Source: DYCT01 sp051875715 (GTDB lineage: Bacteria; Bacteroidota; Bacteroidia; Bacteroidales; Bacteroidaceae). Taken from it: DNA of 13,188 nucleotides. The stretch lies in contig JBJEHD010000050.1 in the NCBI GenBank assembly GCA_051875715.1, forward strand, positions 1 to 13,188, written 5' to 3'. The notes under the pieces are model-generated. The model worked only from the letters and a program-made list of their open reading frames with translations, ran no database searches and was not told where the DNA came from. Position 1 is the stretch's first letter. Every line of letters starts with the position of its first letter. This document shows, piece by piece, positions 1 to 7,325 of this stretch. The position numbers were made by a program, and so were the translations under genes.

Positions 1-227
1 TTCATGGCATCGTACACTCCCCTGTCCTTTTCTGACACGTACAGGAATCTTGTCTCCGGGAAATTCATCTCCCGCACAATTCGTTTCACAACTGAAACCG
101 TTCCATCCGTAGAACCTCCATCCACCAATACGAACTCAAACGTTTCGTCGGTTTGCATGCACACGGATCGGACTGTCCGTTCGATGCAACCGACCGCGTT
201 GAAACACACCGTAACTACACTAATCAT
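1..227 (-). CDS. GT2 family glycosyltransferase, 5' part only
   Basis: This is the N-terminal 75 codons of a family 2 glycosyltransferase (GT-A fold), and the gene leaves the window at base 1. The protein starts MISVVTVCFNAVGCIERTV, the usual first beta strand and helix of the nucleotide-sugar binding domain. LVDGGSTDGT follows at about residues 34-43, where the Asp contacts the nucleotide, and the visible part ends with EKDRGVYDAM at about 66-75, a motif common in GT2 enzymes of Bacteroidetes capsule loci. The catalytic DxD and the C-terminal half lie outside. The start ATG overlaps the TGA of the upstream GT4 gene in an ATGA arrangement, so translation is probably coupled. The donor and acceptor sugars cannot be told. 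It is probably a cytoplasmic or membrane-associated enzyme adding one sugar to the lipid-linked repeat unit. Confidence 0.9.
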   Translation of the reverse strand, partial: MISVVTVCFNAVGCIERTVRSVCMQTDETFEFVLVDGGSTDGTVSVVKRIVREMNFPETRFLYVSEKDRGVYDAM

Positions 228-1390
228 CGTATGTTTCCGATTATAGCGTTATGGACACGCCAGGCAGAATTCTCCGCATTACAAGGCTCCTCCAGGCTCA
301 CGGATGCCTCTCCCATCGCCTTCAAATCCACGCGGTGGAACTTGCTTAGCACCTCGACAATCGTCTCATGACGGAATGTGTCGAAGACAAACCCATTCAC
401 CCCTTCCTGCACCAATTCCGGATAGCATCCATTGTAAATACTTGTGGCCACGGGCAAACCGCAGGCCATGGCTTCCGGGACGACCAGACTCCAATTATCT
501 TCAATCGTGGGCAGGACATACACATCTGCCATCGCATAATATCGAGGCATCTCATCGTATGGCACCCGGCCCACGAACCGGACTGTCGGCATCTCCTCAC
601 AGAGTGACTTGCACATAGCCAACTGATTCCCATCGCCTACAATCAGCAACCTGTCATCGGGATAATCCTTCACGTGAGTGCGCCACGCTTCCAGCAAATG
701 CGTCACGCCCTTTCTTTCCGACACAACCCCGGAAAACAGGAATGTCAGGTTGGGACACCGCCCCGACCCATCCGAAGGCGATTCCGTCTTTCTCAACCGT
801 TCCACCTGTTCCTTCAGATATGCGGAATCGGCACTCATACCGCCCACAAATATTTTATGTGCAGGCACACCAATACCCATCAGGTACTTTCGGGTCTCAC
901 TTCCATTCACCAAGAAACCAGCAAACCCTCGGTTGAACAACTTCCGCTGCCACGTCTTCAGCCTGCCCGCATTCCGTTCAGTCCAGCATGTACGCTCGTA
1001 TCCCATATACACGGGAACACGATGAAGGATGCCATACAACAGGACCAACGGTGTCCACTGAAAATATCCTTCCGTTATCAGCACGTCGGGCCTCACCTTC
1101 GCAATGGCCCGCATCAGTCCCCGGGTAAAAGGGATGCGCTTGCCCTTCTCAATGTCCGGCATCACGTCCCACTTCATCGAGTTTGTATCAAACAGATGGT
1201 CCGTCTTCACTGGTATCGCGTTTTTACCCAACACCTCTTGCACTCGGGCACAAAACTCTTCCTTCCGGCACATTTTGTAACGTACGGGAGAATACATGAC
1301 GTAAAACTCGCCATCAAACAGCCTTACCAACTCCTTATAAAAAGGAAGCCGATATTCAAAGAATACCGGGTTGCAATAGAGAACTCTCAT
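224..1390 (-). CDS. GT4 family glycosyltransferase (GT-B fold)
   Basis: This is a 388-residue retaining glycosyltransferase of the GT4 (group 1) family, expected to add a sugar from a nucleotide donor to the growing lipid-linked repeat unit at the inner membrane. The N-terminal Rossmann half starts MRVLYCNPVFFEYRLPFYKE, like other GT4 enzymes of this type. The C-terminal donor-binding half shows FSGVVSERKGVTHLLEAW at about 219-236, LLIVGDG at 248-254, RFVGRVPYDEMPRYYAMAD at 271-289 and EDNWSLVVPEAMACGLP at 297-313. The usual EX7E motif appears as Asp298-X7-Glu306, a variant I believe occurs in this subfamily. The length is normal. It lies 29 bp after the acyltransferase gene and overlaps the next GT2 gene by 4 bp. 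No Shine-Dalgarno is visible before the start. Sugar specificity is unknown. Confidence 0.92.
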   Translation of the reverse strand: MRVLYCNPVFFEYRLPFYKELVRLFDGEFYVMYSPVRYKMCRKEEFCARVQEVLGKNAIPVKTDHLFDTNSMKWDVMPDIEKGKRIPFTRGLMRAIAKVRPDVLITEGYFQWTPLVLLYGILHRVPVYMGYERTCWTERNAGRLKTWQRKLFNRGFAGFLVNGSETRKYLMGIGVPAHKIFVGGMSADSAYLKEQVERLRKTESPSDGSGRCPNLTFLFSGVVSERKGVTHLLEAWRTHVKDYPDDRLLIVGDGNQLAMCKSLCEEMPTVRFVGRVPYDEMPRYYAMADVYVLPTIEDNWSLVVPEAMACGLPVATSIYNGCYPELVQEGVNGFVFDTFRHETIVEVLSKFHRVDLKAMGEASVSLEEPCNAENSAWRVHNAIIGNIR

Positions 1391-1419
1391 GATTTTGTTG
1401 CGTTTTTATCCCTATAAGT

Positions 1420-2403
1420 TTATCCTCTCCCTCCCGTCACCCATGCGAACGTGCGGGGGGAATAGCGTTTCCACAATCGACCCACAAGAAGCGCGATGCC
1501 GACCGAAAATAGTGGAAGAAGGAAATAGGCAGCCATCGCCACACCGCCACTCCCTGGGAAATGCCGGGCCAAACCAATCTTCATTCCTTTGAGGAGATAG
1601 AGGTGCGTGACATAGATGAAAAAGGAATAAGACGACACGCGCAACAGACCGGCCGACGGGACGTAATCCAGCGCTTGCCAGAACACGTACAGGCCCAGCA
1701 GGTGGTTATACCGATGGACGGCATAACAATGCGGGAAGACGAAACACGACACCATCCACACCGCCAGCAGCAACGCGGCCAGCCATGCCGGGCAGCGGAA
1801 TCGGAGCATCGGGTTCCAACGGCTCAACACACCGCCAAGGAAGAAAAACAACACACCTTCGGACGAAAGCCAGCTGCAATCCACCGGCAACCAATGCCGG
1901 AACAACACCAGTCCGACCAGCACGTAAAACCATTTCCGGTTCCAAGCAAACACCCAGCCGTACAGCGGGACCAGCAACATATAGGTCATCAGGTCGCGCA
2001 CGTACCACAACGCCCCGTTCCAGTCGCTTCGCAAACAATCGCGCACGTATAGCCATGCACCGCATTCATACTGAAACTGTCCAGCCAACATCAAAGGCAA
2101 CACCCCGACGACGTTCCAAAACAGGAAAGGCACGAACAGCGTGCGACTCTTCTTCCGCAACATCGCCCCGTAATCAGACACGTCTGCATACGAATGGCGC
2201 AAGAAGAAAAATCCCGACACCAGAAAGAAGTAAGGAACCGCCATCTCCGTCAGTTTGGACACGCCGGTCTCTACGAACAGACAATACGCGTCGGGGGCTT
2301 CGCTCCCAAAGAAGGCCCGCAGGTTCAACGAATGGCGAAACACCACCATCACCGTGCAAATCAGGCTCCCCACCTTCAGTTTGTCACTCAGCGCTTTCGT
2401 CAT
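1420..2403 (-). CDS. Acyltransferase family 3 membrane protein (probable O-acetyltransferase)
   Basis: This is a 327-residue polytopic membrane protein of the acyltransferase-3 (OafA/NodX/WecH) family, which O-acylates surface sugars. The first membrane helix contains the family His (VVFRHS, about His24). Further on come MAVPYFFLVSGFFFL, RKKSRTLFVPFLFWN and LWYVRDLMTYMLLVPLYGW, all in the order typical of Bacteroidetes members, and the C-terminus ends with the basic stretch around VTGGRG. About ten hydrophobic segments are visible. It appears full length. The family usually has Arg or Lys eleven residues before the His, but here that place holds Ser13, with Lys10 three residues further away, so activity should not be taken for granted. 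The start overlaps the end of the Wzy gene by 20 bp. A C6 run lies near the 3' end (1455-1460 on the plus strand, as G). The acyl donor and target sugar are unknown. Confidence 0.9.
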   Translation of the reverse strand: MTKALSDKLKVGSLICTVMVVFRHSLNLRAFFGSEAPDAYCLFVETGVSKLTEMAVPYFFLVSGFFFLRHSYADVSDYGAMLRKKSRTLFVPFLFWNVVGVLPLMLAGQFQYECGAWLYVRDCLRSDWNGALWYVRDLMTYMLLVPLYGWVFAWNRKWFYVLVGLVLFRHWLPVDCSWLSSEGVLFFFLGGVLSRWNPMLRFRCPAWLAALLLAVWMVSCFVFPHCYAVHRYNHLLGLYVFWQALDYVPSAGLLRVSSYSFFIYVTHLYLLKGMKIGLARHFPGSGGVAMAAYFLLPLFSVGIALLVGRLWKRYSPRTFAWVTGGRG

Positions 2404-3595
2404 GGCGAATACGTTCTACTTTGCGATAATAAAGCGCCAGCACAAGCAAGGAGACATAGATGACCGTGATGCTGCACGCCTTGCCGGACAGATAGCCATA
2501 GCTGTATCCGTTGAGTGTCACACAACACAGAGCCGAGAATAGGCCCAAATAGCCTTTCTTCAGCCTACGGAGGAAGGTGGTCCACAACGTCACGACCTGA
2601 TGAATCAGCAGCACCACCACGCCTGTCAGGCCCAAACCTCCATACATGCCCACATAGTTGTTGTGCGCATCGCTCAACGTCCAGTTCAGGTGAAGGCTGG
2701 CCGCACGCTCGCCGCAGGCAAAACCCCATCCGTGCCACATCCGTTGTGCCGTCACGGCAAAGATGCCCTTCCATATCGTGTCGCGACCATTGCCGCTCTC
2801 CAGCACCTCCTTGGTCTTCCCCGGCATGATCAGGAGCAACAGGTCGTCAATCTTGTCTTGATTGAAAAACACGAACAAGGCCAGCACCACCAGCGGAAAC
2901 GCATAATATATCTTCCCGGAGAGGAACAAGGCCACCCCTATCCCGCACACGGCAGAAGCATTGGCGCCGCTGCTGGTGCTTGTAATCAAGACGAGCAACG
3001 ACAGCATCAGCGTCTGCCTTAGCAGTCGCTTCCGCCCCCTGCTCTTCCGGTGATTGCCCGACAGCAATTCGCCGGCACAATAAGAAATCAGAATAGCGGC
3101 CGAAGAACCGCCTGCCAAATGATGGATAAACAAGCCGCCTCCATGCAGGCGTTCAAACACCACCTCGAACAAACTCACCGAGACGGCAAACATCAGGAAG
3201 AGCCGTTCCATATCCTCAAATGTCCGCGCCATCGAAAACAGCCATAGCAGCAAAAATACCAGTACGATGTTTTGGAAAGAAAGGAAAAAAGCAAAGGTCG
3301 GCCAAAAAGCCCACGCCGTGCTGCAGATGCCAAACATATACAGCCAAAGGAACGACTTGATGGAAACATTGCTACGCCCGAACGCCTGTCCTATCACCCT
3401 TGGCCGATAAATCAGCGTCAGCCCCAGCATCCCGAAGATGGTCACCACCTGCAGCGCCTTGGCCATTCCGCCTTCATCGGCCACGATAAAGTCCACGCGA
3501 TACAGCCACAGTGCGAACAAAATGACCATCCAGCCATATTTGCCGGTCAACGCCCTCCATACGGAGCCACATAAAAAGCCTAAGTATCTCAACAT
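2384..3595 (-). CDS. wzy: O-antigen polymerase/ligase-like membrane protein (Wzy)
   Basis: This 403-residue protein has around ten to twelve hydrophobic segments and a Wzy_C/O-antigen-ligase type signature. A basic, polar loop with GNGRDTIWKGIF at about 268-279 precedes RMWHGWGF, and SDAHNNYVGMYGGLGLTG follows at about 308-325. Arg271 and His311 are the residues expected to matter in this superfamily. SGANASAVCGIG at about 209-220 resembles the membrane segment normally seen earlier in the family. It would polymerise lipid-linked repeat units at the periplasmic face of the inner membrane. In a sugar-assembly operon with no other candidate, polymerase is more likely than ligase, but sequence alone does not separate the two. 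The start follows the GT2 stop by a few bases, with AAGGAT nearby as a weak ribosome site. It overlaps the downstream acyltransferase gene by 20 bp. Confidence 0.85.
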   Translation of the reverse strand: MLRYLGFLCGSVWRALTGKYGWMVILFALWLYRVDFIVADEGGMAKALQVVTIFGMLGLTLIYRPRVIGQAFGRSNVSIKSFLWLYMFGICSTAWAFWPTFAFFLSFQNIVLVFLLLWLFSMARTFEDMERLFLMFAVSVSLFEVVFERLHGGGLFIHHLAGGSSAAILISYCAGELLSGNHRKSRGRKRLLRQTLMLSLLVLITSTSSGANASAVCGIGVALFLSGKIYYAFPLVVLALFVFFNQDKIDDLLLLIMPGKTKEVLESGNGRDTIWKGIFAVTAQRMWHGWGFACGERAASLHLNWTLSDAHNNYVGMYGGLGLTGVVVLLIHQVVTLWTTFLRRLKKGYLGLFSALCCVTLNGYSYGYLSGKACSITVIYVSLLVLALYYRKVERIRHDESAE

Positions 3596-3602
3596 ACTAT
3601 CC

Positions 3603-4601
3603 TTATTTTAATACACGTCGGATATGTCCCTTCAAGCGGACATACCTGAACAGCAAGCCATATAGTCTTGTATACAGATAGAACAACCAGGGTCGTTGGA
3701 TAAACCGCAAGAACTTCGGATCAATCCAGCCCTTCATCTTCACCCTGTTTTCCTTGCGCTGGAAAAACGACCGCAAGACGTGATAATGTTTCCAAGCAAA
3801 AGGCAGTTCCGGAAAGAAGAAACAACGATTCAACTCTTTCATGCGGTCACATACCAACAAATATTTTATTTCCTCGTCGGCATGGACAGCCACCTTTTGC
3901 AACTCCTCTCCTATACGAACCACATAGGAATAGTCCGTCACACACGTCTGCATAATGGAGGCTTCATTGATAACATAGGCTTGAACCACTTCGTCCACAT
4001 AACAAACCCTCCGTACACGAAGCCCGATTGACAACTGAGTAACCCAATCTTCCTGCCGAGAGACGAACAAAAAGCGTTCGAAGATTTCAGGCGCAAACAA
4101 TGATTTCCGATAAATGCCACCCCACAAATAAGGAGCCACCTTCCCTTGAATGTATGCTCGAAGATAGGCATCACGTTCCAAGACACCTTGATAGAAGGCC
4201 GTTTCCTCCATTCCGTATACCTGTCCTGAAGGCGACACACGCAGGTTTCGCCCCTTCACGATGTCGAATCCCTCCTGGATTTTTCGGTACAACACGCCCA
4301 CGGCCGACGGCATCAGCCAATCGTCCGAATCCACGAACATCAGGTATTCGGCCCGGGCTTCTCGGAAACCGGCCAGCCGGGCCGACACGAGTCCTCCGTT
4401 CTCTTTATGCACCACACGGATGCGGGCGTCACGTGCGGCATACTCGTCGCATATCTGCGGACAACGGTCGGGACTGCCGTCGTCTACGAGCACCATCTCC
4501 CAGTCCGCAAAGTCCTGCGCCAGGACGGAGTCTAGACAACGCGCCAAATATTTCTCCACCCTGTACACCGGTACAAGGATGGAAACAGCGGGGTTATTCA
4601 T
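3603..4601 (-). CDS. GT2 family glycosyltransferase
   Basis: This is a 332-residue family 2 inverting glycosyltransferase. The N-terminal GT-A domain is clear: VSILVPVYRVEKYLARCLDS at about 6-25, LVDDGSPD at 38-45, HKENGGLVSARLAGF at 65-79 and the metal-binding FVDSDDWL at 89-96. The C-terminal third is rich in aromatic and basic residues (RPWLFYLYTRLYGLLFRYVR near the end), which suggests an amphipathic membrane-associated tail. Its length is normal for the family. The start ATG is only 12 bp after the stop of the acyltransferase remnant and has no Shine-Dalgarno. Wzy follows after 7 bp. It would add one sugar to the repeat unit at the cytoplasmic face, and the donor sugar cannot be inferred. 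Confidence 0.92.
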   Translation of the reverse strand: MNNPAVSILVPVYRVEKYLARCLDSVLAQDFADWEMVLVDDGSPDRCPQICDEYAARDARIRVVHKENGGLVSARLAGFREARAEYLMFVDSDDWLMPSAVGVLYRKIQEGFDIVKGRNLRVSPSGQVYGMEETAFYQGVLERDAYLRAYIQGKVAPYLWGGIYRKSLFAPEIFERFLFVSRQEDWVTQLSIGLRVRRVCYVDEVVQAYVINEASIMQTCVTDYSYVVRIGEELQKVAVHADEEIKYLLVCDRMKELNRCFFFPELPFAWKHYHVLRSFFQRKENRVKMKGWIDPKFLRFIQRPWLFYLYTRLYGLLFRYVRLKGHIRRVLK

Positions 4602-4613
4602 CTGTAAAATGGA

Positions 4614-4829
4614 TTATATCGGCTCACATACAAACGTGTCCCATTTTTGGGCCACTAAAAAGCCCGACATGGCGAAGAACAACGGCACCGCCATCGTCTG
4701 CAACAGAAATACCGCTCTGTGTAAAACGGGGGGGGTAATTTCTGCCAACACGCCACAATGGATGGATATCACCACATAGGACAATACCCATTTCGCCACA
4801 TCAAAATAGGGATAGACTCGCACGGACAT
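4614..4829 (-). pseudogene. Truncated acyltransferase family 3 remnant (N-terminal 71 residues)
   Basis: The reading frame encodes 71 residues matching the N-terminus of an acyltransferase-3 protein. YFDVAKWVLSYVVISIH at 8-24 holds the family Lys-X10-His pair (Lys13, His24), and TMAVPLFFAMSGFLVAQK at 45-62 is the usual second helix. After that it runs into KWDTFVCEPI and a TAA stop. Only 12 bp remain before the next start at 4601, so the other 250 or so residues of the family are absent rather than frameshifted, and a deletion is the likely cause. The frame contains a C8 run on the coding strand (4728-4735 on the plus strand, as G) and is uninterrupted through it. It cannot make a working enzyme alone. 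It is probably a decayed relic, though a translated short peptide cannot be excluded. A 36 bp AT-rich gap separates it from the upstream gene. Confidence 0.8.
4728..4735. repeat. Homopolymer G8/C8 tract in the acyltransferase remnant
   Basis: Eight consecutive G on the plus strand read as ACC CCC CCC G on the coding strand, around residues 32-34 (I-T-P-P-V). At the present length the frame before and after the tract both match acyltransferase-3 sequence, so this is the in-frame state. The same kind of tract occurs at 11547-11555 in another gene of the same family. Confidence 0.9.
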
Positions 4830-4865
4830 CCGGAAATTCTCGATAAGTTATAATCCAATATAGGC

Positions 4866-6374
4866 TTACTCCTTTCCCAAATACTTCCAAAAGAAAGTTT
4901 CGGAATAGTCGTGAGCGAAGAACTGACATTCGCCCAAATGAATCACGTCCTCCAGGTCCGTATGACTATACGACTCGTCTTCCCAGAACGTCACCGGGGT
5001 TCCGGTCTTGAGCATGACTTTCAACGAGCTAAGCGTCCATTGCACGGCAGAAAGCGAAGTGACCACCATCACCATACAAACAAGGAGTTTCCGTCGTTTC
5101 CACTGCGCCAGGCACCATCTCATCCAATAGATATTGATTATGAATAGTGCCGGCAACGAAGCCCGCATCAGGTCGCTGCAGATAGTCATCTTATAAAAAG
5201 GAATCAGCAACAGGACTAAAAATGAGGCTTGCAGCATCACATTGCCACGTATCTCCTTCCGAAGGAAATAACCATACACTCCTATCTCCACCATAATAAA
5301 CAGCACATACTTCACCACAAACTCCATCGGAGATGACAAGAAGTCCCACATCCATCCTTTGCCATCCAACGGACGATGGTTCGACATGTAAAATGTGCCA
5401 ACAAGCAACAACATCATCAGGGGAAACAACACATTCTCCATCGATAGCAAGCGTCTCCAGGCTTGTTTGTCCTTAAACAACTCACGTACGGCCACGTATG
5501 CCAACAAAGCAACCAGTCCGATGACCGCCCACGGAGAATAAAGCAACGACAACGAACCGATGAAGGCCATCGTACGTAAATCGAAGCGTAGGACCAGCAC
5601 CGAAGCAATCAGCCAAACAGGGATACATTGATTGAAGCACCAATACAACGACGACCAATTGGATGCATACCAAAAATAAGGCCTGCCCCACACGTCTATG
5701 CACCAACGAAAGGCCAAAGGCCCATCGCCCTGTATCCACTGAATACCCAAACGGACAAGATGACCCACAATATCGCATCCGCCAAAAGCCACAAAAACAC
5801 ATACAGACAGCCATACAGCCTGACGCGTCATGTACTTCGACGGAATCAATCGTAATAACACATTGAGCAGCAAGTACAGACCCAACGCCGTCCACACCAG
5901 CAAGGCCGCCCGTGCCACGGAAATGCCGCACAGTTTGCCTACACACGCAGCCGGCAGATAATAAAAGAAATAATACACCAATGCCACATCCTCCGTGCCG
6001 GCAATGGCCTGCAACGGTTCCGCCCACGTTCCGGGGTGCAGCACGACAGGCCATGCGGACTCTACCAGCTCGTTCAGAATCGGATTTTTAGCAATCCAGT
6101 CCGACGATTGGGGCCAATAGCCACCTACACCTTGCAAGAAACTAACGAGAATCGCAATGAGCAACAAGCCCGCCTGCACCCTCCGTCTATTTTCCAACAA
6201 GGAACTCTCCCCGGACACGGAAGCGGCTATCCGATGATACACCCGCGAAGCGGCATACAGCATATACGCCACGCAAAGAACGGCTACATACCAGCGCAGA
6301 TATCCTACGCTGAAAATCAACAATGGGAGCATCAGATAAGCCCCAATCCACGCGTACAAATGCTTCTCTTTCAT
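4866..6374 (-). CDS. Polytopic membrane protein, probable GT-C type glycosyltransferase
   Basis: This 502-residue protein has about ten to twelve hydrophobic segments. After the second helix region a predicted outer loop contains GGYWPQSSDWIAKNPILNEL at about 84-103 (Asp92, Trp93) and then TEDVALVYYFFYYLPAACVG at about 127-146. This arrangement resembles a group of uncharacterised bacterial membrane proteins thought to be GT-C transferases, where an acidic residue in the first large periplasmic loop is catalytic. It follows the GtrB-like gene directly (TAG then ATG), which fits use of a polyprenyl-phosphate sugar donor made by that enzyme, much as Gtr serotype-specific transferases pair with GtrB. 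The family resemblance is from memory and the function is inferred. It could instead be another kind of envelope membrane protein. The C-terminus ends in a soluble-looking stretch of about 45 residues. Confidence 0.7.
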   Translation of the reverse strand: MKEKHLYAWIGAYLMLPLLIFSVGYLRWYVAVLCVAYMLYAASRVYHRIAASVSGESSLLENRRRVQAGLLLIAILVSFLQGVGGYWPQSSDWIAKNPILNELVESAWPVVLHPGTWAEPLQAIAGTEDVALVYYFFYYLPAACVGKLCGISVARAALLVWTALGLYLLLNVLLRLIPSKYMTRQAVWLSVCVFVAFGGCDIVGHLVRLGIQWIQGDGPLAFRWCIDVWGRPYFWYASNWSSLYWCFNQCIPVWLIASVLVLRFDLRTMAFIGSLSLLYSPWAVIGLVALLAYVAVRELFKDKQAWRRLLSMENVLFPLMMLLLVGTFYMSNHRPLDGKGWMWDFLSSPMEFVVKYVLFIMVEIGVYGYFLRKEIRGNVMLQASFLVLLLIPFYKMTICSDLMRASLPALFIINIYWMRWCLAQWKRRKLLVCMVMVVTSLSAVQWTLSSLKVMLKTGTPVTFWEDESYSHTDLEDVIHLGECQFFAHDYSETFFWKYLGKE

Positions 6375-7322
6375 CTATTCTTTGATTGTGTTTTCATTGT
6401 CTTCCGTCTCCCCGACCAAGTAGACCGGGCGACGTTTGGATTCGTTGAAGATGCGGCCGATGTATTCGCCCAGAATGCCGATACACAGCAACTGGATGCC
6501 ACCCAGAAACAGAATCACCACTATCAGCGTGGTGAAGCCTTGCACCGGGTCGCCAAACAGCAACGTCTTGGACAGGTAGTAGACCAAGAAGCAGAACGCC
6601 ACGAAGGCCATCAGGAAGCCCAGCACGCTGGCGAAGCGCAACGGCGCGGTCGTGAACGAGGTGATGCCCTCAATGGCCAGATTGAACAGGCTGAAGAAGT
6701 TCCAGTTGCTCGCACCGGCCACGCGGTCGCCCCTGTCGAACACAATCTCCTTCTTACGGAAACCTATCCAGCAAAACATACCCTTGGTGTAGCGTTCCGT
6801 CTCGCGCAACTGCCGCAACGCATCGATGCAGCGTCTGTCCAGCAGGCGGAAATCGCCCACGTTCTGAAGCACCTCGAAGCGCGTGGTGCTGTCCAGAATG
6901 CGGTAGAACAACAACGAGAAACGCTTGCGCAACCAACTCTCCCGACCTCGGTCGGCACGCCGAGCATACACATCTTGATACCCCTGCTCCCAATAGGCCA
7001 ACATTTCAGGGACAAGCGAAGGCGGATCCTGCAGGTCGGCATCCAATATCACCATGCAATCACCACGTACATAGTCGAAGCCGGCCAGCATGGCGTTCTC
7101 CTTGCCGAAGTTGCGCGAGAGGCTGACGTAGCGGACACGCCCGTCCTTCGCACGCAACTCCTTGATCATCTCCAGCGTCCGGTCACGGCTTCCGTCGTTC
7201 ACGAACAGAACTTCCCACTCGTACTGGTTTTCTTCATCCATCAGTTTCCTCAACTCCGGATAGAGCAGTGGCAACGATGCTTCCTCGTTGTAGCAAGGAA
7301 TTAGAAGCGATACTGTCTTCAT
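6375..7322 (-). CDS. gtrB: GtrB/DPM1-like polyprenyl-phosphate glycosyltransferase
   Basis: This 315-residue protein belongs to the GT2 subfamily that moves a hexose from a nucleotide sugar to polyprenyl phosphate at the cytoplasmic face of the inner membrane (GtrB, YfdH, dolichyl-phosphate mannose synthase). It shows VSLLIPCYNEEASLPLL at 4-20, VNDGSRDRT at 41-49, LSRNFGKENAMLAGFDY at 68-84, and the metal-binding VILDADLQDPP at 91-101 (Asp94, Asp96). VGDFRLLDR follows at 155-163. Two C-terminal membrane helices lie at about 229-253 and 263-286, joined by a short polar loop and followed by EYIGRIFNESKRRPVY, all as expected for GtrB. It sits between two polytopic membrane proteins, 3 bp after one and directly abutting the other. 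This suggests it supplies the lipid-linked donor for one or both. No GtrA-like flippase is present in the window. Confidence 0.93.
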   Translation of the reverse strand: MKTVSLLIPCYNEEASLPLLYPELRKLMDEENQYEWEVLFVNDGSRDRTLEMIKELRAKDGRVRYVSLSRNFGKENAMLAGFDYVRGDCMVILDADLQDPPSLVPEMLAYWEQGYQDVYARRADRGRESWLRKRFSLLFYRILDSTTRFEVLQNVGDFRLLDRRCIDALRQLRETERYTKGMFCWIGFRKKEIVFDRGDRVAGASNWNFFSLFNLAIEGITSFTTAPLRFASVLGFLMAFVAFCFLVYYLSKTLLFGDPVQGFTTLIVVILFLGGIQLLCIGILGEYIGRIFNESKRRPVYLVGETEDNENTIKE

Positions 7323-7325
7323 GCT

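Noticed and set aside
674..1417. Plus-strand open frame of 247 codons opposite the GT4 gene
   Set aside because: The composition is His, Pro and Ser rich without motifs, and the opposite strand encodes a clear GT4 enzyme through the whole region.
4830..4865. Possible internal Bacteroidetes-type promoter in the AT-rich gap (TATATTGG on the minus strand)
   Set aside because: It matches the TAnnTTTG box imperfectly, I found no supporting -33 element at a proper distance, and the neighbouring genes are packed as an operon.
6036..7304. Long plus-strand open frame of 422 codons opposite the GtrB-like gene
   Set aside because: Its translation is rich in Gln, His, Ala and Arg with no recognisable fold, and it mirrors the codons of a very well-supported minus-strand gene.
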